Shown piece by piece: positions 8,701 to 16,275 of a stretch of 17,962 nucleotides of DNA. A model generated the notes under the pieces. The model was not told the origin of the DNA. It saw only the letters and a program-made list of their open reading frames with translations, and did no database searches. Numbering within the stretch: the first letter of the stretch is position 1; each line of letters begins with the position of its first letter. Position numbers and translations under genes: made by a program. The DNA is from Calditrichota bacterium (GTDB lineage Bacteria; Calditrichota; Calditrichia; Calditrichales; Calditrichaceae): NCBI GenBank assembly GCA_024278715.1, contig JAJRSN010000340.1:1-17962 (forward strand), given 5' to 3'.

Positions 8701-9200
8701 GTGGGCCACGATTCGGGGCGATTGCTCATAGCCGGAGTTTCGCTGTTGATGTTAAAATAACCGAACACCGGATACATCTTCCATTCAACCGTTCCCGTGG
8801 GATCGAAGTCGCCGCCTTCGCGATAGCTGGTTTGCAGAAAATAGAGATTCTGCAATTCATCCTTGCGCCGTTCGATTTCTTCCGGATCGGTTACGGGAAT
8901 GGAATCGTTCTCCAGATACACTTTGGCACCGATCATCAACGCCACGCCGTCGAGCATTTTCAGTCCGTCGTACGTGTTGGGCCAGCGCGAAACATCCACA
9001 CGCGGCCAATCCGATAATTCGGTGGTGTTCCTGAAATACAGAAAAACCCGATTACCGGTCATGTAACCCTCGCGTTCGGCGGCAAGGTCTCCCGCGGGAT
9101 CCTCGGGTCCGTCGTAAGGGCGCCCCTGGGCGAAAACGTTCGACAAAACGCCGAAAAACAAAACGGTCAGTAATGTGCTTAAAACAACCCTGATGCGCAT
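5724..9200 (-). CDS. Large secreted multidomain protein with acidic calcium-like loops, Fn3-like region and C-terminal VPNPY module
   Basis: A 1158-residue exported protein. It has a signal peptide (residues 1-24, cleavage near NVFAQ) and a start supported by AAGG at 9207-9210, 6 nt upstream. Residues about 350-430 contain Asp-rich, EF-hand-like loops: GIDDDEDGLVDE at 352-363 and DANGDGIYQEDEF at 413-425. These suggest calcium binding. A fibronectin type III-like segment spans about 584-720 (PSMPTLKAIPGDGQVVLVWD, then VTYYYAVVAYD). The last 100 residues start with VVPNPY (1059-1064) and include IKIFTVSGVLVKTI and AAGMYVYRVKS, resembling FlgD-like or T9SS type-A sorting modules common in this phylum. 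It lies 38 nt after the TonB receptor gene and 72 nt before the PorV-like gene, so one transcript is likely. The function is not recognised; a cell-surface or ligand-binding component is inferred. It does not look like SusD. Confidence 0.8.
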   Translation of the reverse strand: MRIRVVLSTLLTVLFFGVLSNVFAQGRPYDGPEDPAGDLAAEREGYMTGNRVFLYFRNTTELSDWPRVDVSRWPNTYDGLKMLDGVALMIGAKVYLENDSIPVTDPEEIERRKDELQNLYFLQTSYREGGDFDPTGTVEWKMYPVFGYFNINSETPAMSNRPESWPTDGWPARGFDKKWSGEWNGRFGRGVQYADLETFFTVNDAQDQEYLGNDDRLRYYPRRVYDEQGKTVKDVRIGDIKPDVSIQKGLPWGGIGIRVETRGFQWNNPQARDAIFWEYNISNISEYTLPEVAFGYWVDNQIGNDADDEVAYFDTKLDMAYSWDIDGVGYGGLRTGIMGFAYLESPGLPYNGIDDDEDGLVDEKRDNQAQTIVGPTDGIEDLAAFLEAYQLKEEDLREHWDADEDQDWQDGIDANGDGIYQEDEFAGDDVGLDGVGPTDLNYTGPDEGEGNHRPDFEEGIGCEPNFNATDISESDMVGLTSFRMFPSGGRGDFQWRNDEGMWTLVGTRHIEPYNGKIANLIETFASGPFPLYKGRTERISMSILHSYDPLGGLNSDTHDAPALFQKKRIVQIIYEADYRFAQPPSMPTLKAIPGDGQVVLVWDDVADTQTREPLLKNSNDFEGYKVYKATDKKFSDAEVILDGYGNPLHKLPIFQCDLIDGIKGFSDFGLINGVGYNLGYDNGLVHHFVDKDVQNGVTYYYAVVAYDRGIPEVASGIAPSENNVIVDLDEAENIRFVSKNVQVVTPRQYAAGFKNPQLNITNENPTYGSNVVIPEIIATTYTKPGHTYKVKFGVDTLSSSKTVDYGLIYRNTSFFVYDQTLGDSLVYSETPDHFANQNFDWDQLHNVFELHTGDYLFTDLIDGVRLKILVPVKVAELDEENSGWLDDKQIPIRITQPQNSGQRFFPDDYNIIFTGDDSVYVGKVKIANMTDEYNRKIKKKYLLLHQAFNFFVLNQTRNDTMEMVVQDMNENGEFDILEDRILVGPIGNKGFFKGLWGGLAFIIDFNELESEDELPQTGDVYRVTFKRPFLATDSLTYTINSGTDLDAKQFEDDFQKIKVVPNPYIATNAMESALSNPYLNQPRRLMFTHIPAKCEIKIFTVSGVLVKTIQVDNEPANGIVHWNLRSREGLDIAAGMYVYRVKSFETGKVKIGKFAVIK

Positions 9201-9238
9201 ATCATACCTTCATTGTTTGTTGACTTTTTTAACCCTTG

Positions 9239-11932
9239 TTAAAAGGTAATGCCCACGCCAAACTTAACAAGCCTCGGCGGGTCGTACATGGCGGGATTAC
9301 GATAACGATCCTCCACATCATTAAAATTGCTGAGATGCGAGGCGCGCTCCACGTCCGTGATGATTGCCGAATACGCCCGACCGGTTTCGGGATTTACTAT
9401 GTTTTCGTTCAGACGATCAAAAAGATTGTAAACGTTCAACGTGAATTTCAGATCGTAGCGTCCGGATAGTTTCAGCAAATAATAGGAATTTAAATCGACC
9501 TGCATTTTGGCGGGCTTGGTGGCAAAATTCGGATACAAATTCAATTTGGCAAGCGGTTCCGTGGGCTGCGGCAGCCAGGTGTAGGGTGTGCCGGAATTGT
9601 AATAGCCGGTTACCGTTATTCCGTAATCCGATTGATGATAACCCGCCGTGGCGTTAAGCGTGTGCCGTTGATCCCAGCTCATGGGAATGAGCGTGGGAAT
9701 GGGATCGCGGCTGTTTCCCGCGCGATCGAAATTAAACCTTGGGTTATCCGCGTTGCCTCTGGTATATTGCAGGGTATAGTTCACATAAACCGAAACCGGT
9801 CCGCGTTCGAAATCGAATTTGATTTCCAGACCCTTGGCGTTCCCGTAATCCTTATTGGCGTAAAGACCGTACTCGATTTGATTGTAAGTGCTGATGATTT
9901 TTGTGCTCAAAAGGCTGTAAATATCGCGGTAGTAAAGCGAAACCTCCAGACCCATACCCGGCGACAACTCCTGCCATAAACCGACCTCGTACTGCACGGT
10001 CTTTTGCGCTTTTAAGCGGGCGTTGCCCATCGTTGTCTGGTAATCTTTCGGCGCCACCCTAAAGGCGTGATTTTCGTACAGGGCGTAAAGGGGCGGCATC
10101 TGAAAAAAGTGCCCGTAACTAAAATGCAGCAGAGCCACATTGCTCAATTGATAGGCTAATCCCAGACGCGGACTGATTTGGTATTGGGGCTTCGCGGGCA
10201 GCAGCTTGCTCATTTTCTCGGGATTATCCGGAAAATCCAACTGATTAGCCGGATTCCTGCGCTGCGAGGGATAAAAGGCTTTGGGATCAAAGTAATCGTA
10301 ACGGACGCCGAGATTAATGACCATCTCTTCGTATTCGATTTTGTCCTGAATGTAACCCGAAAATTCGACCGGTTTCATCTTGTAAATATCCGAATAGATC
10401 GACGAATCCGGATAAATCACCGGCTGGTAAAGAACATATTCGAGATCGGTTCCGTAATACAAATTGCGTATTTGGGAATAGCGGTTGTCCAGATCGTGCG
10501 TGGTAAAAAGCAGACCCGTTTTTATGCTGTTGTTTTTGTTGATTTGCCAGGTAAGATCAAATTTGGCGTTCAGGTCGCGCAGCCAGCGCCGTTCGTGCAT
10601 CTTTTGCTGGTCGCCGGTCGAAAAACCCGATCCGCCGTAGCGGGAATATTTATCGTTCACATAACGCGCGTCCTGCGGATTTTCGTAAACATAATGTCCG
10701 AAATAGGAATCAAGGTACGAAAGCTTGAATTCATAAAACGCGGATTGCGAAAACAGATGGTTAACATTTACCGAATACAGCGAAGATGTTTTATGATAGG
10801 CGGCGAGCCCGTACGGATTGTATTTGTAAAAGTGATTGTACTGCTGCCACTGGTCCTTATTAAACATGTAAGAAAAGGTAAGTTTTAACCGCTGACCCAG
10901 TTTGGCGGTAATTTTAGACAGCCAGTTGATTTTTTTGCTGTCGTTCAGCGGAACGTACGAATTATCGCCGGTGTGTTCGGAATACCAGTTGGCGGGATCG
11001 GGATCCTGGAAATTACTGGAATCATCCACATTAAAACGATAGATGCCGTTCAGGTAACTTTTGTCCGTCCGGTAACGGAAATTGGTAAAAAAAGTAAGGC
11101 GATTTTTAACGATCGGACCGCCCAACTGCAATTTGTAATCTTGCAGGCGGTTAAAATCGAGGTCTTTTAAACCGATAAACACGTCCTTGTTACTTGTAAG
11201 GTAGTTGCCAAACTGAACCATTGCCAGTCCCTGCAGCTTGTTCCCGCCGTCTTTGGTAACGGCGTTTACCACTCCGCTCATGGCGCGACCGTATTCGGCG
11301 TTAAACGTTCCGGTGATTACCTCCAGATCCTGGATGGCTTCGGGTTCCACTTCAATTAGCTGCGATTCGCCGCGGAAGGCTTCGTTTACCTGCAAGCCGT
11401 CCACCATGTAAGAGACTTCGTTGGCGCGTCCGCCGCGAAAGTGTCCGGCGACAACGCCCGCCTGCAATCCGATAATGCCCTGCATGTTCTCGATGGGCAA
11501 CACCTTTATCTGATCGGAAGAGACATTACGGATGGAGCTGGTCTGGTCTTTTTTCTGTGAAATCCGGCTGGCGGTTACCACAATTTCTTCGGATTGGAGG
11601 ACGGTTTCTTTGAGTTCGGCATCGACAAAAGTGGTGCGATTCACGGAAACCTGCACTCCTTCCATGCGCAGAGACTGATAGCCCACCATGGAAAATTCGA
11701 GGGTATAAGAACCGGGCGAAAGATTAATAATAAAGAATTCGCCGTTTGCGTCGGTGGACGCTCCGCGGGAGGTGCCGACAATCTGCACGTTAGCGCCGGG
11801 CAGGGGGTCGCCGGTATTAGCTTCTGCCACGCGACCGCTGATTTTACCGGTAACCTGAGCATGGACGGATTGCGGAAACCGGAACAAGATTATCAGGAGA
11901 AGAAGAAAAGAAAAAAACAAATTAAAACGCAT
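9239..11932 (-). CDS. TonB-dependent outer-membrane receptor with N-terminal carboxypeptidase-regulatory-like domain
   Basis: An 897-residue outer-membrane receptor. The chosen ATG (complement of 11930-11932) gives a clear signal peptide (hydrophobic core then SVHAQ, cleavage near residue 25). It is preceded by purine-rich AAGGGAAGGAG (minus strand, 11935-11945). An in-frame ATG at 11980 would add 16 residues, including C-L-C-K, before the signal and is rejected. Residues about 27-112 form a carboxypeptidase-regulatory-like domain (GKISGRVAEANTGDPLPGAN). The plug follows at about 115-235 with EEIVVTASR, YMVDGL, then EVITGTFNAEYGRAMSGVVN and VTKDGG. The remainder is rich in aromatic beta-strands and ends VKFGVGITF, a typical barrel terminus. 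No SusD-like partner is adjacent. It is the first gene of the minus-strand triad. The transported ligand cannot be read from the sequence. No TonB, ExbB or ExbD genes are in the window. Confidence 0.92.
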   Translation of the reverse strand: MRFNLFFSFLLLLIILFRFPQSVHAQVTGKISGRVAEANTGDPLPGANVQIVGTSRGASTDANGEFFIINLSPGSYTLEFSMVGYQSLRMEGVQVSVNRTTFVDAELKETVLQSEEIVVTASRISQKKDQTSSIRNVSSDQIKVLPIENMQGIIGLQAGVVAGHFRGGRANEVSYMVDGLQVNEAFRGESQLIEVEPEAIQDLEVITGTFNAEYGRAMSGVVNAVTKDGGNKLQGLAMVQFGNYLTSNKDVFIGLKDLDFNRLQDYKLQLGGPIVKNRLTFFTNFRYRTDKSYLNGIYRFNVDDSSNFQDPDPANWYSEHTGDNSYVPLNDSKKINWLSKITAKLGQRLKLTFSYMFNKDQWQQYNHFYKYNPYGLAAYHKTSSLYSVNVNHLFSQSAFYEFKLSYLDSYFGHYVYENPQDARYVNDKYSRYGGSGFSTGDQQKMHERRWLRDLNAKFDLTWQINKNNSIKTGLLFTTHDLDNRYSQIRNLYYGTDLEYVLYQPVIYPDSSIYSDIYKMKPVEFSGYIQDKIEYEEMVINLGVRYDYFDPKAFYPSQRRNPANQLDFPDNPEKMSKLLPAKPQYQISPRLGLAYQLSNVALLHFSYGHFFQMPPLYALYENHAFRVAPKDYQTTMGNARLKAQKTVQYEVGLWQELSPGMGLEVSLYYRDIYSLLSTKIISTYNQIEYGLYANKDYGNAKGLEIKFDFERGPVSVYVNYTLQYTRGNADNPRFNFDRAGNSRDPIPTLIPMSWDQRHTLNATAGYHQSDYGITVTGYYNSGTPYTWLPQPTEPLAKLNLYPNFATKPAKMQVDLNSYYLLKLSGRYDLKFTLNVYNLFDRLNENIVNPETGRAYSAIITDVERASHLSNFNDVEDRYRNPAMYDPPRLVKFGVGITF

Positions 11933-12216
11933 GGCTCCTTCCCTTCGATACGGGCAATAGATTTTGCAAAGACAAAACAATCTAACAATAATTACGGGCT
12001 TATTTTCACCACAGGCAACGAATTCACCCTAAAAATCACGTTAGTTTCTTTCTAATGTAAATTAACTAAAAAGGAAATGCAAAAAATGTTTCTGAAAAAT
12101 TCCATGTTTCAATCCTTTTTTTTAAAATACAACCTCCGCCGTTAGCAAAAAAACGACGGCGCAGAAACCATAACCCGGACAAGCCGGTACCATACGGGAG
12201 AAAAGTTTTTAATAGC

Positions 12217-12475
12217 GGAAAGCAGTAATGTAAGTAAAGATTAAAGATGAAGGTAAAAGGTTGTCAGAAAGCGGAATGCGGAAAGCCGTGATGCGTGATG
12301 GGTAAAAAGTGACAAGTGACAGAGTTACAAGGTCGTGATGCGTAATGCGTAATGCGTGATGAGTTACAAAGTTACAAAGTTACAAGAGCGTAATGCGTAA
12401 CAAGTGACCAGTTACTAGTTAACCTGCAACCTGCAACTTGCAACTTGCAACCCTTAACCCTTAACCTTTAATACG
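12217..12475. repeat. Intergenic island 2 of 7-8-nt phrase repeats
   Basis: Successive blocks of short phrases, each repeated two or three times: GATGCGTGATG; GTGACAAGTGAC; GATGCGTAATGCGTAATGCG (7-nt unit); GTTACAAAGTTACAAAG (8-nt unit); GCAACCTGCAACTTGCAAC; and CCCTTAACCCTTAACC. Bases 12309-12411 are reproduced in inverted orientation at 16403-16498. No start, ribosome-binding site or conserved frame is seen, and there are no unique spacers of CRISPR type. Confidence 0.85.
12309..12411 (+). repeat. Left arm of a long inverted repeat bracketing the five-gene cluster
   Basis: By base-by-base reading, the reverse complement of 16403-16498 equals this 103-nt block, except for one missing 7-nt unit (TAATGCG). 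It begins GTGACAAGTGACAGAGTTAC and ends CAAGTGACCAG. Beyond both ends the two copies diverge. Confidence 0.9.
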
Positions 12476-12567
12476 TTTAGCAAATTCTGACAAAAATTTA
12501 AGGGAAATTTATGTTGTTTAAACCGAATAATTTTTTATTATTCAAATGAAGACCGAGGAAAAACAAT

Positions 12568-13251
12568 ATGCGTATTTTAGTGATCGAAGACGAGCATAAA
12601 GTAGCCGACGCCTTAAAAGAGGGCTTGACAAACGAAGGGTATCTTGCGGATATCGCCTATTCCGGAGAAGAAGGCTTTTATCTGCTCAGCACCCAGAGTT
12701 ACGATCTGCTGCTGCTCGATTTAATGCTGCCCGGGCGGGACGGTCTGGAAATTCTGAAAACCATTCGCCAAAAAGGGATGAATTTCCCGGTCCTGATTCT
12801 GACCGCACGCGACACAGTCGAAGATCGCGTTGTGGGACTGGACAGCGGCGCTGACGATTATTTAATCAAACCGTTTGCCTTTCCGGAACTGTTAGCGCGA
12901 ATCCGCGTGCTTTTGCGGCGCGGAAGAAACGAACGGTTGTTGCGTCTGGTTCTGGCGAATCTGGAAATGGATCTGGTCACCCGCAAGGTGAGGCGGGGGG
13001 ATCAAAACATTACCCTGACCGTCAGAGAATTCGATCTGCTCGAATATCTGCTTCGTCACCAGGGGCAAATTGTTTCCCGCGAGATGTTAGCCCGCGATGT
13101 CTGGCGGGAAACAAACCGCGCCACCCCGCTCGACAATTTGATTGATGTGCACATCGCCCGCCTACGCCGCAAAATAGACGATCCCTTCCCCAAAAAACTG
13201 ATACACACCATTCGCGGAGTGGGTTTTATTCTTTCCGAGGAGGCGCCCTGA
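12568..13251 (+). CDS. OmpR/PhoB-family response regulator
   Basis: A 227-residue cytoplasmic transcription factor. The receiver domain (residues 1-115) has the acidic pocket E7/D8, phospho-acceptor D51 in LLLDLMLPGRDG, T79, and K101 in the conserved D-D-Y-L-I-K-P-F. The winged-helix DNA-binding domain (about 128-225) has LTVREFDLLEYLLRHQGQIV, then IDVHIARLRRKI and IHTIRGVGFIL, as in OmpR, PhoB and CusR. All residues needed for phosphotransfer are present. GAGG at 12555-12558 lies 9 nt before the ATG. Its stop TGA shares its last base with the start of the histidine kinase gene, so the two are translationally coupled partners. It resembles metal-responsive CusR-like regulators in general layout, but the stimulus cannot be assigned. 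Confidence 0.96.
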   Translation: MRILVIEDEHKVADALKEGLTNEGYLADIAYSGEEGFYLLSTQSYDLLLLDLMLPGRDGLEILKTIRQKGMNFPVLILTARDTVEDRVVGLDSGADDYLIKPFAFPELLARIRVLLRRGRNERLLRLVLANLEMDLVTRKVRRGDQNITLTVREFDLLEYLLRHQGQIVSREMLARDVWRETNRATPLDNLIDVHIARLRRKIDDPFPKKLIHTIRGVGFILSEEAP

Positions 13252-14669
13252 TGCCTTTTACGCCGAAAAACGTGCGCACCCGTCTGACCCTGTGGTATGT
13301 TCTGGCGCTTACGTTCATTCTTCTTGTGTACGCGGGAATATCCATTACTCTGGTGTATCTGGATTTACGTCGAAATCTGGATCACGCCCTGAACGAAGAT
13401 TACGAAATCCTTGAAAATCTGATCCGCGTTACGCCGGACGGGTCGGTTCTGCTTGACGAAGAGGACGATCCCTATTTTCATGAACGCTGGTTTGAAATCT
13501 GGTCAACGGACGGAAAAAAGCTGTACGAAAGCCGACCATTCACAAGCAAAAGCCTTCCCGCGATTTCGGAAAAAGAAAAAGCAACCGGCGGCTTTTCCTT
13601 CCGCTCGCTGAAACTGGAAAACGATGTCCGCGTCCGCGTAATGTACGGCAAGACTAATATCGAGGGTAAATGGCTGTTCATTCGCCTGATCCATTTTGAA
13701 GACAGGATGTGGAACGAGATAAGAGCCTTTGCCTGGTTGATGCTTTTCGCTCTGCCCGTCGCCATCCTCATTGCCGGACTGGGAGGTTATTTTTTAACCA
13801 AAAAACTTTTGGCGCCTGTTGACCAGATGGCGGAAAAGGCACGCAAAATAAGCGAAGAAAACCTGCAGGAACGACTTCCCGTAATCAATCCCAGTGACGA
13901 ACTGGGCAATCTGGCTAAGGCGTTTAATGAATTGTTGGAACGCATCGAAAAGTCGTTTACACGTTTAAAACAATTCACCTCCGATGCCGCCCACGAACTG
14001 CGCACTCCTTTAACGGCTATTCGAAGCATCGGAGAAGTGGGATTGCAGGAAAACAAGGACGTGTCGTATTACCGCAACGTCATCGGCAGCATCCTGGAAG
14101 AAAACCGGCGGCTAACGCGTCTTGTGGATAGTCTGCTGTTTTTATCCGGCGCCGATTCCGAAAAATTTAAACCGAATATCCGCGCCTTTCAACTCTACCC
14201 TTTTGTGGAACAAACAATTGAATTTATTCAGCCTCTGGCTGAAGAGAAAAATCAAACCATTCATCCCGAAGGACAAAAAGATATCACATTGCGCGCGGAT
14301 CCGGGGTTGTTAAAAGAAGCGCTGCTCAATCTCCTCGACAACGCCATCAAATATTCACCAGCGGGAACGGATATCGCGGTTCGAATAGCCCGAAATAAAA
14401 AATACACAACCATTACAGTTACCGATCAGGGAGCGGGCATTCCCGAAGAAGAACAGGAGAAAATTTTTGAGCGCTTTTACCGAATTGACAAAGGACGGTC
14501 GCGAGAAATGGGCGGCAGCGGACTGGGTTTGGCTATCGCTCTTTGGACGGTACAAATTCAGGGCGGAACAATAAGCGTGAAGAGCAAATCGGGATTCGGG
14601 AGCTCTTTCATTATTTCCTTTCCCAATTCCGGCAATAAAAATAAGCGCGGATTCGGAAATACGTCATAA
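13251..14669 (+). CDS. Membrane-bound sensor histidine kinase, partner of the upstream regulator
   Basis: A 472-residue inner-membrane kinase. It has a first transmembrane helix (about 13-37), an extracytoplasmic sensor region of about 120 residues (38-158), a second helix (about 160-184), and a HAMP linker (about 185-237). The dimerisation domain has phospho-acceptor H248 in DAAHELRTPLTAIRS. The ATPase domain has the N box NLLDNAIKYS (N364), G1 box TDQGAGIPEE, F box IFERFYR and G2 box GGSGLGLAIA. Every catalytic box is intact. The layout matches CusS/ArlS-type kinases; the short sensor region has no domain I recognise. The start overlaps the regulator stop by one base. After the stop there is a 61-base gap, without a terminator, to a membrane protein gene with a strong ribosome-binding site, so the downstream genes may be co-transcribed. 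Confidence 0.96.
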   Translation: MPFTPKNVRTRLTLWYVLALTFILLVYAGISITLVYLDLRRNLDHALNEDYEILENLIRVTPDGSVLLDEEDDPYFHERWFEIWSTDGKKLYESRPFTSKSLPAISEKEKATGGFSFRSLKLENDVRVRVMYGKTNIEGKWLFIRLIHFEDRMWNEIRAFAWLMLFALPVAILIAGLGGYFLTKKLLAPVDQMAEKARKISEENLQERLPVINPSDELGNLAKAFNELLERIEKSFTRLKQFTSDAAHELRTPLTAIRSIGEVGLQENKDVSYYRNVIGSILEENRRLTRLVDSLLFLSGADSEKFKPNIRAFQLYPFVEQTIEFIQPLAEEKNQTIHPEGQKDITLRADPGLLKEALLNLLDNAIKYSPAGTDIAVRIARNKKYTTITVTDQGAGIPEEEQEKIFERFYRIDKGRSREMGGSGLGLAIALWTVQIQGGTISVKSKSGFGSSFIISFPNSGNKNKRGFGNTS

Positions 14670-14730
14670 ATCGGAAACAAAATATTCCGCAAAACAGAAT
14701 GAACACGATCCATGAAAAGGAGGTTTCAGA

Positions 14731-15366
14731 ATGTCTTCCCATGAAATTGCAAAGGCTATGGAAATTTGGACGCTGCAAAGTTTGCTAAATATTTCTATCA
14801 TCGTCGGACTGTTGGCTCTCGGACTGATCATCATTCAGGGATATTACAATTCTCTTAAATCATATTTAACGCTCAGGGTTTCCGTGGAATTGTGGAACGT
14901 TTTTACGGTCTTGCTGGCTGATATTTTTCTGGTAATCGTTGTGATCATCGGCTTTTTTGTTTTAAATCCGGATATTATGGCGGATATAAAAGTCGCCGTG
15001 CCGTTTGTTCCCATAGCGACAATCCTGTTTGCCGTCGCTCTGATACTGCGACTGTTTTACGGAGGGCACCGGCAGAACAACCCGAATTTCAGAAGAGCCC
15101 TGTGGTTAATGTTCTGGGCTAATTTAATCAATGTGATCGGTTTTTCTCTGATCATGGAAGCGCCGGGTCGGGAATATCTCTCCATTCATCCCAGTCCGTT
15201 CTGGACGTTTCTGAAATCGTATTTTCGTTCCAACTCCAGTCCCTACGGTCTGGAAACAGCCCAGACTACTTTTTACATCTGTTTTCCGATTTTATTGGGA
15301 ATTTTTATCTGGGGATTTGTCCGCAGCATGAGCTTCTTAAAATCGGGAAAGGAAATTGAGGAATGA
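14731..15366 (+). CDS. Unrecognised integral membrane protein, about five transmembrane helices
   Basis: A 211-residue protein not assigned to a known family. Hydrophobic helices are visible at about residues 17-37, 57-79, 88-108, 122-142 and 181-199, joined by short loops. One loop carries YGGHRQNNPNFRR. A longer loop (about 145-175) carries REYLSIHPSPFWTFLKSYFR and lies between helices 4 and 5. Histidines at positions 4, 112 and about 151 are the only ones seen, and there is no CxxCH heme site. A very strong AAGGAGGT (14717-14724) lies 6 nt before the ATG. The stop overlaps the start of the ferredoxin gene by four bases (ATGA), so the two are made together. The tight link to a small iron-sulfur protein suggests a membrane electron-transfer pair, but that is inference only. 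Confidence 0.75.
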   Translation: MSSHEIAKAMEIWTLQSLLNISIIVGLLALGLIIIQGYYNSLKSYLTLRVSVELWNVFTVLLADIFLVIVVIIGFFVLNPDIMADIKVAVPFVPIATILFAVALILRLFYGGHRQNNPNFRRALWLMFWANLINVIGFSLIMEAPGREYLSIHPSPFWTFLKSYFRSNSSPYGLETAQTTFYICFPILLGIFIWGFVRSMSFLKSGKEIEE

Positions 15367-15575
15367 ATCCGCGGCTTAAATTAACGACGGACGAATGCAC
15401 AGGCTGCGGAATTTGCGCCGACGTGTGCTCTTTTGACGCCATACTGATGACCGACAGGATGGCGTTCCCTTTATTTATTCACGAACAATGCACGCTTTGT
15501 CTGACATGCGTCGATGAATGCCCGTTTGAGGCAATTGAAATAAAAGAAGTCTCTTTAAAGGAGAAAGTATCATGA
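15363..15575 (+). CDS. Small 2x[4Fe-4S] ferredoxin
   Basis: A 70-residue ferredoxin with two cluster motifs: C12-x2-C15-x2-C18-x3-C22 followed by serine, and C43-x2-C46-x2-C49-x3-C53 followed by proline. The proline usual after the fourth cysteine is replaced by serine (VCSFDA) in the first motif. All eight ligands are present, so two [4Fe-4S] clusters are predicted. These proteins carry single electrons at low potential. The length is normal and there is no signal peptide, so it should be cytoplasmic. The gene overlaps its upstream neighbour (membrane protein) and its downstream neighbour (secreted protein) by ATGA junctions, the tightest coupling in the window. A soluble partner for the five-helix protein is the simplest reading; the electron donor and acceptor are not visible. 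Confidence 0.95.
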   Translation: MNPRLKLTTDECTGCGICADVCSFDAILMTDRMAFPLFIHEQCTLCLTCVDECPFEAIEIKEVSLKEKVS

Positions 15576-16270
15576 AGGCTAAAAAATTGTTTATTTCAGG
15601 CGTTTTTTTTCTGTTATGTTTTTGGAGCGGATTCGGATTGTACGCCCAGACAAAAGCTCCGCAAAAAGATGGAGCAATCCGCTTAACGTTCGAAAATCTT
15701 AAAACCGGTACGCTGCCCGAAGGCTGGAAGATTGAAGCCACAAATCAAAAAGGACCCCTTGCCACCTGGCAGGTAATCGAGGACACCACCGCTCCTTCCG
15801 GCAAAAAGGTTTTATCCCTGACAAAGGTGAATCATTCTTTTGGCGGAACGTTCAATTTATGCCGGACGGATCAAATTCGTTTTTTGAACGGAGAAATAAA
15901 GGTCAAATTCAAAGCAAATTCAGGAATCGAAGACCAGGGCGGCGGGGTCATCTGGCGCGCCAAAGACAGCGACAATTATTACATCTCGCGCTACAATCCC
16001 CTGGAAAATAATTTCCGCATCTATTACGTCAAAGACGGCGCGCGACGCATGCTCGCCAGCGCCAGGATTAAACTGCCGGCTCACAAATGGTACGAGCTGA
16101 AAATCACCGTTCAGGGCGATCAAATGAAGGGCTATTTAAACGGCAAAGAACTGCTGCAAGTCAAAGACCACACCTTTCCCGAAGCGGGCGGCGTGGGTCT
16201 GTGGACCAAGGCGGACGCCGAAACTTCGTTCGATGATTTTGAAGTGGTAAAGCGGAACAGCCTTCGTTAA
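15572..16270 (+). CDS. Secreted concanavalin-like / DUF1080-like domain protein
   Basis: A 232-residue exported protein. A signal peptide covers residues about 1-25 (M-K-A-K-K, hydrophobic core, G-L-Y-A-Q). The body is a beta-sandwich: F-E-N near 41-43, GEIKVKFKANSG, then GGGVIWRAKDSDNYYISRYN, KWYELKITVQGDQMKGYLNG and the closing GGVGLWTKADAETSFDDFEV. This pattern fits the concanavalin-like fold of DUF1080 (3-keto-disaccharide hydrolase-like) and LamG-type domains, which bind or act on sugars. No catalytic residues could be assigned, so binding is as likely as catalysis. The ATG overlaps the ferredoxin stop (ATGA), and AAGGAG lies just upstream. It ends the cluster. Its pairing with a cytoplasmic ferredoxin is odd, since it should be exported. 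Confidence 0.75.
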   Translation: MKAKKLFISGVFFLLCFWSGFGLYAQTKAPQKDGAIRLTFENLKTGTLPEGWKIEATNQKGPLATWQVIEDTTAPSGKKVLSLTKVNHSFGGTFNLCRTDQIRFLNGEIKVKFKANSGIEDQGGGVIWRAKDSDNYYISRYNPLENNFRIYYVKDGARRMLASARIKLPAHKWYELKITVQGDQMKGYLNGKELLQVKDHTFPEAGGVGLWTKADAETSFDDFEVVKRNSLR

Positions 16271-16275
16271 GCGGG

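Larger units (their letters stand above)
11933..12567. other. Divergent intergenic region between the receptor operon and the two-component operon
   Basis: About 635 bases with no supported gene. The part near the receptor (11933-12216) is AT-rich and should hold its promoter, but no box pair is convincing. A 6-bp stem CGCCGT/ACGGCG pairs 12137-12142 with 12156-12161 around an A-rich loop. It lacks a T-run after it on either strand. The centre holds repeat island 2 (12217-12475). The last 90 bases are AT-rich and should hold the response-regulator promoter; GAGG at 12555-12558 is its ribosome-binding site. Confidence 0.5.

Noticed and set aside
11933..11980. Upstream ATG at 11980 as start of the TonB receptor
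   Set aside because: It would put a cysteine-containing polar leader before a clear signal peptide. The ATG at 11932 has a purine-rich ribosome-binding site.
12300..12475. CRISPR array
   Set aside because: The repeats have a 7-8-nt period, change from block to block, and have no unique spacers of 25-40 nt.
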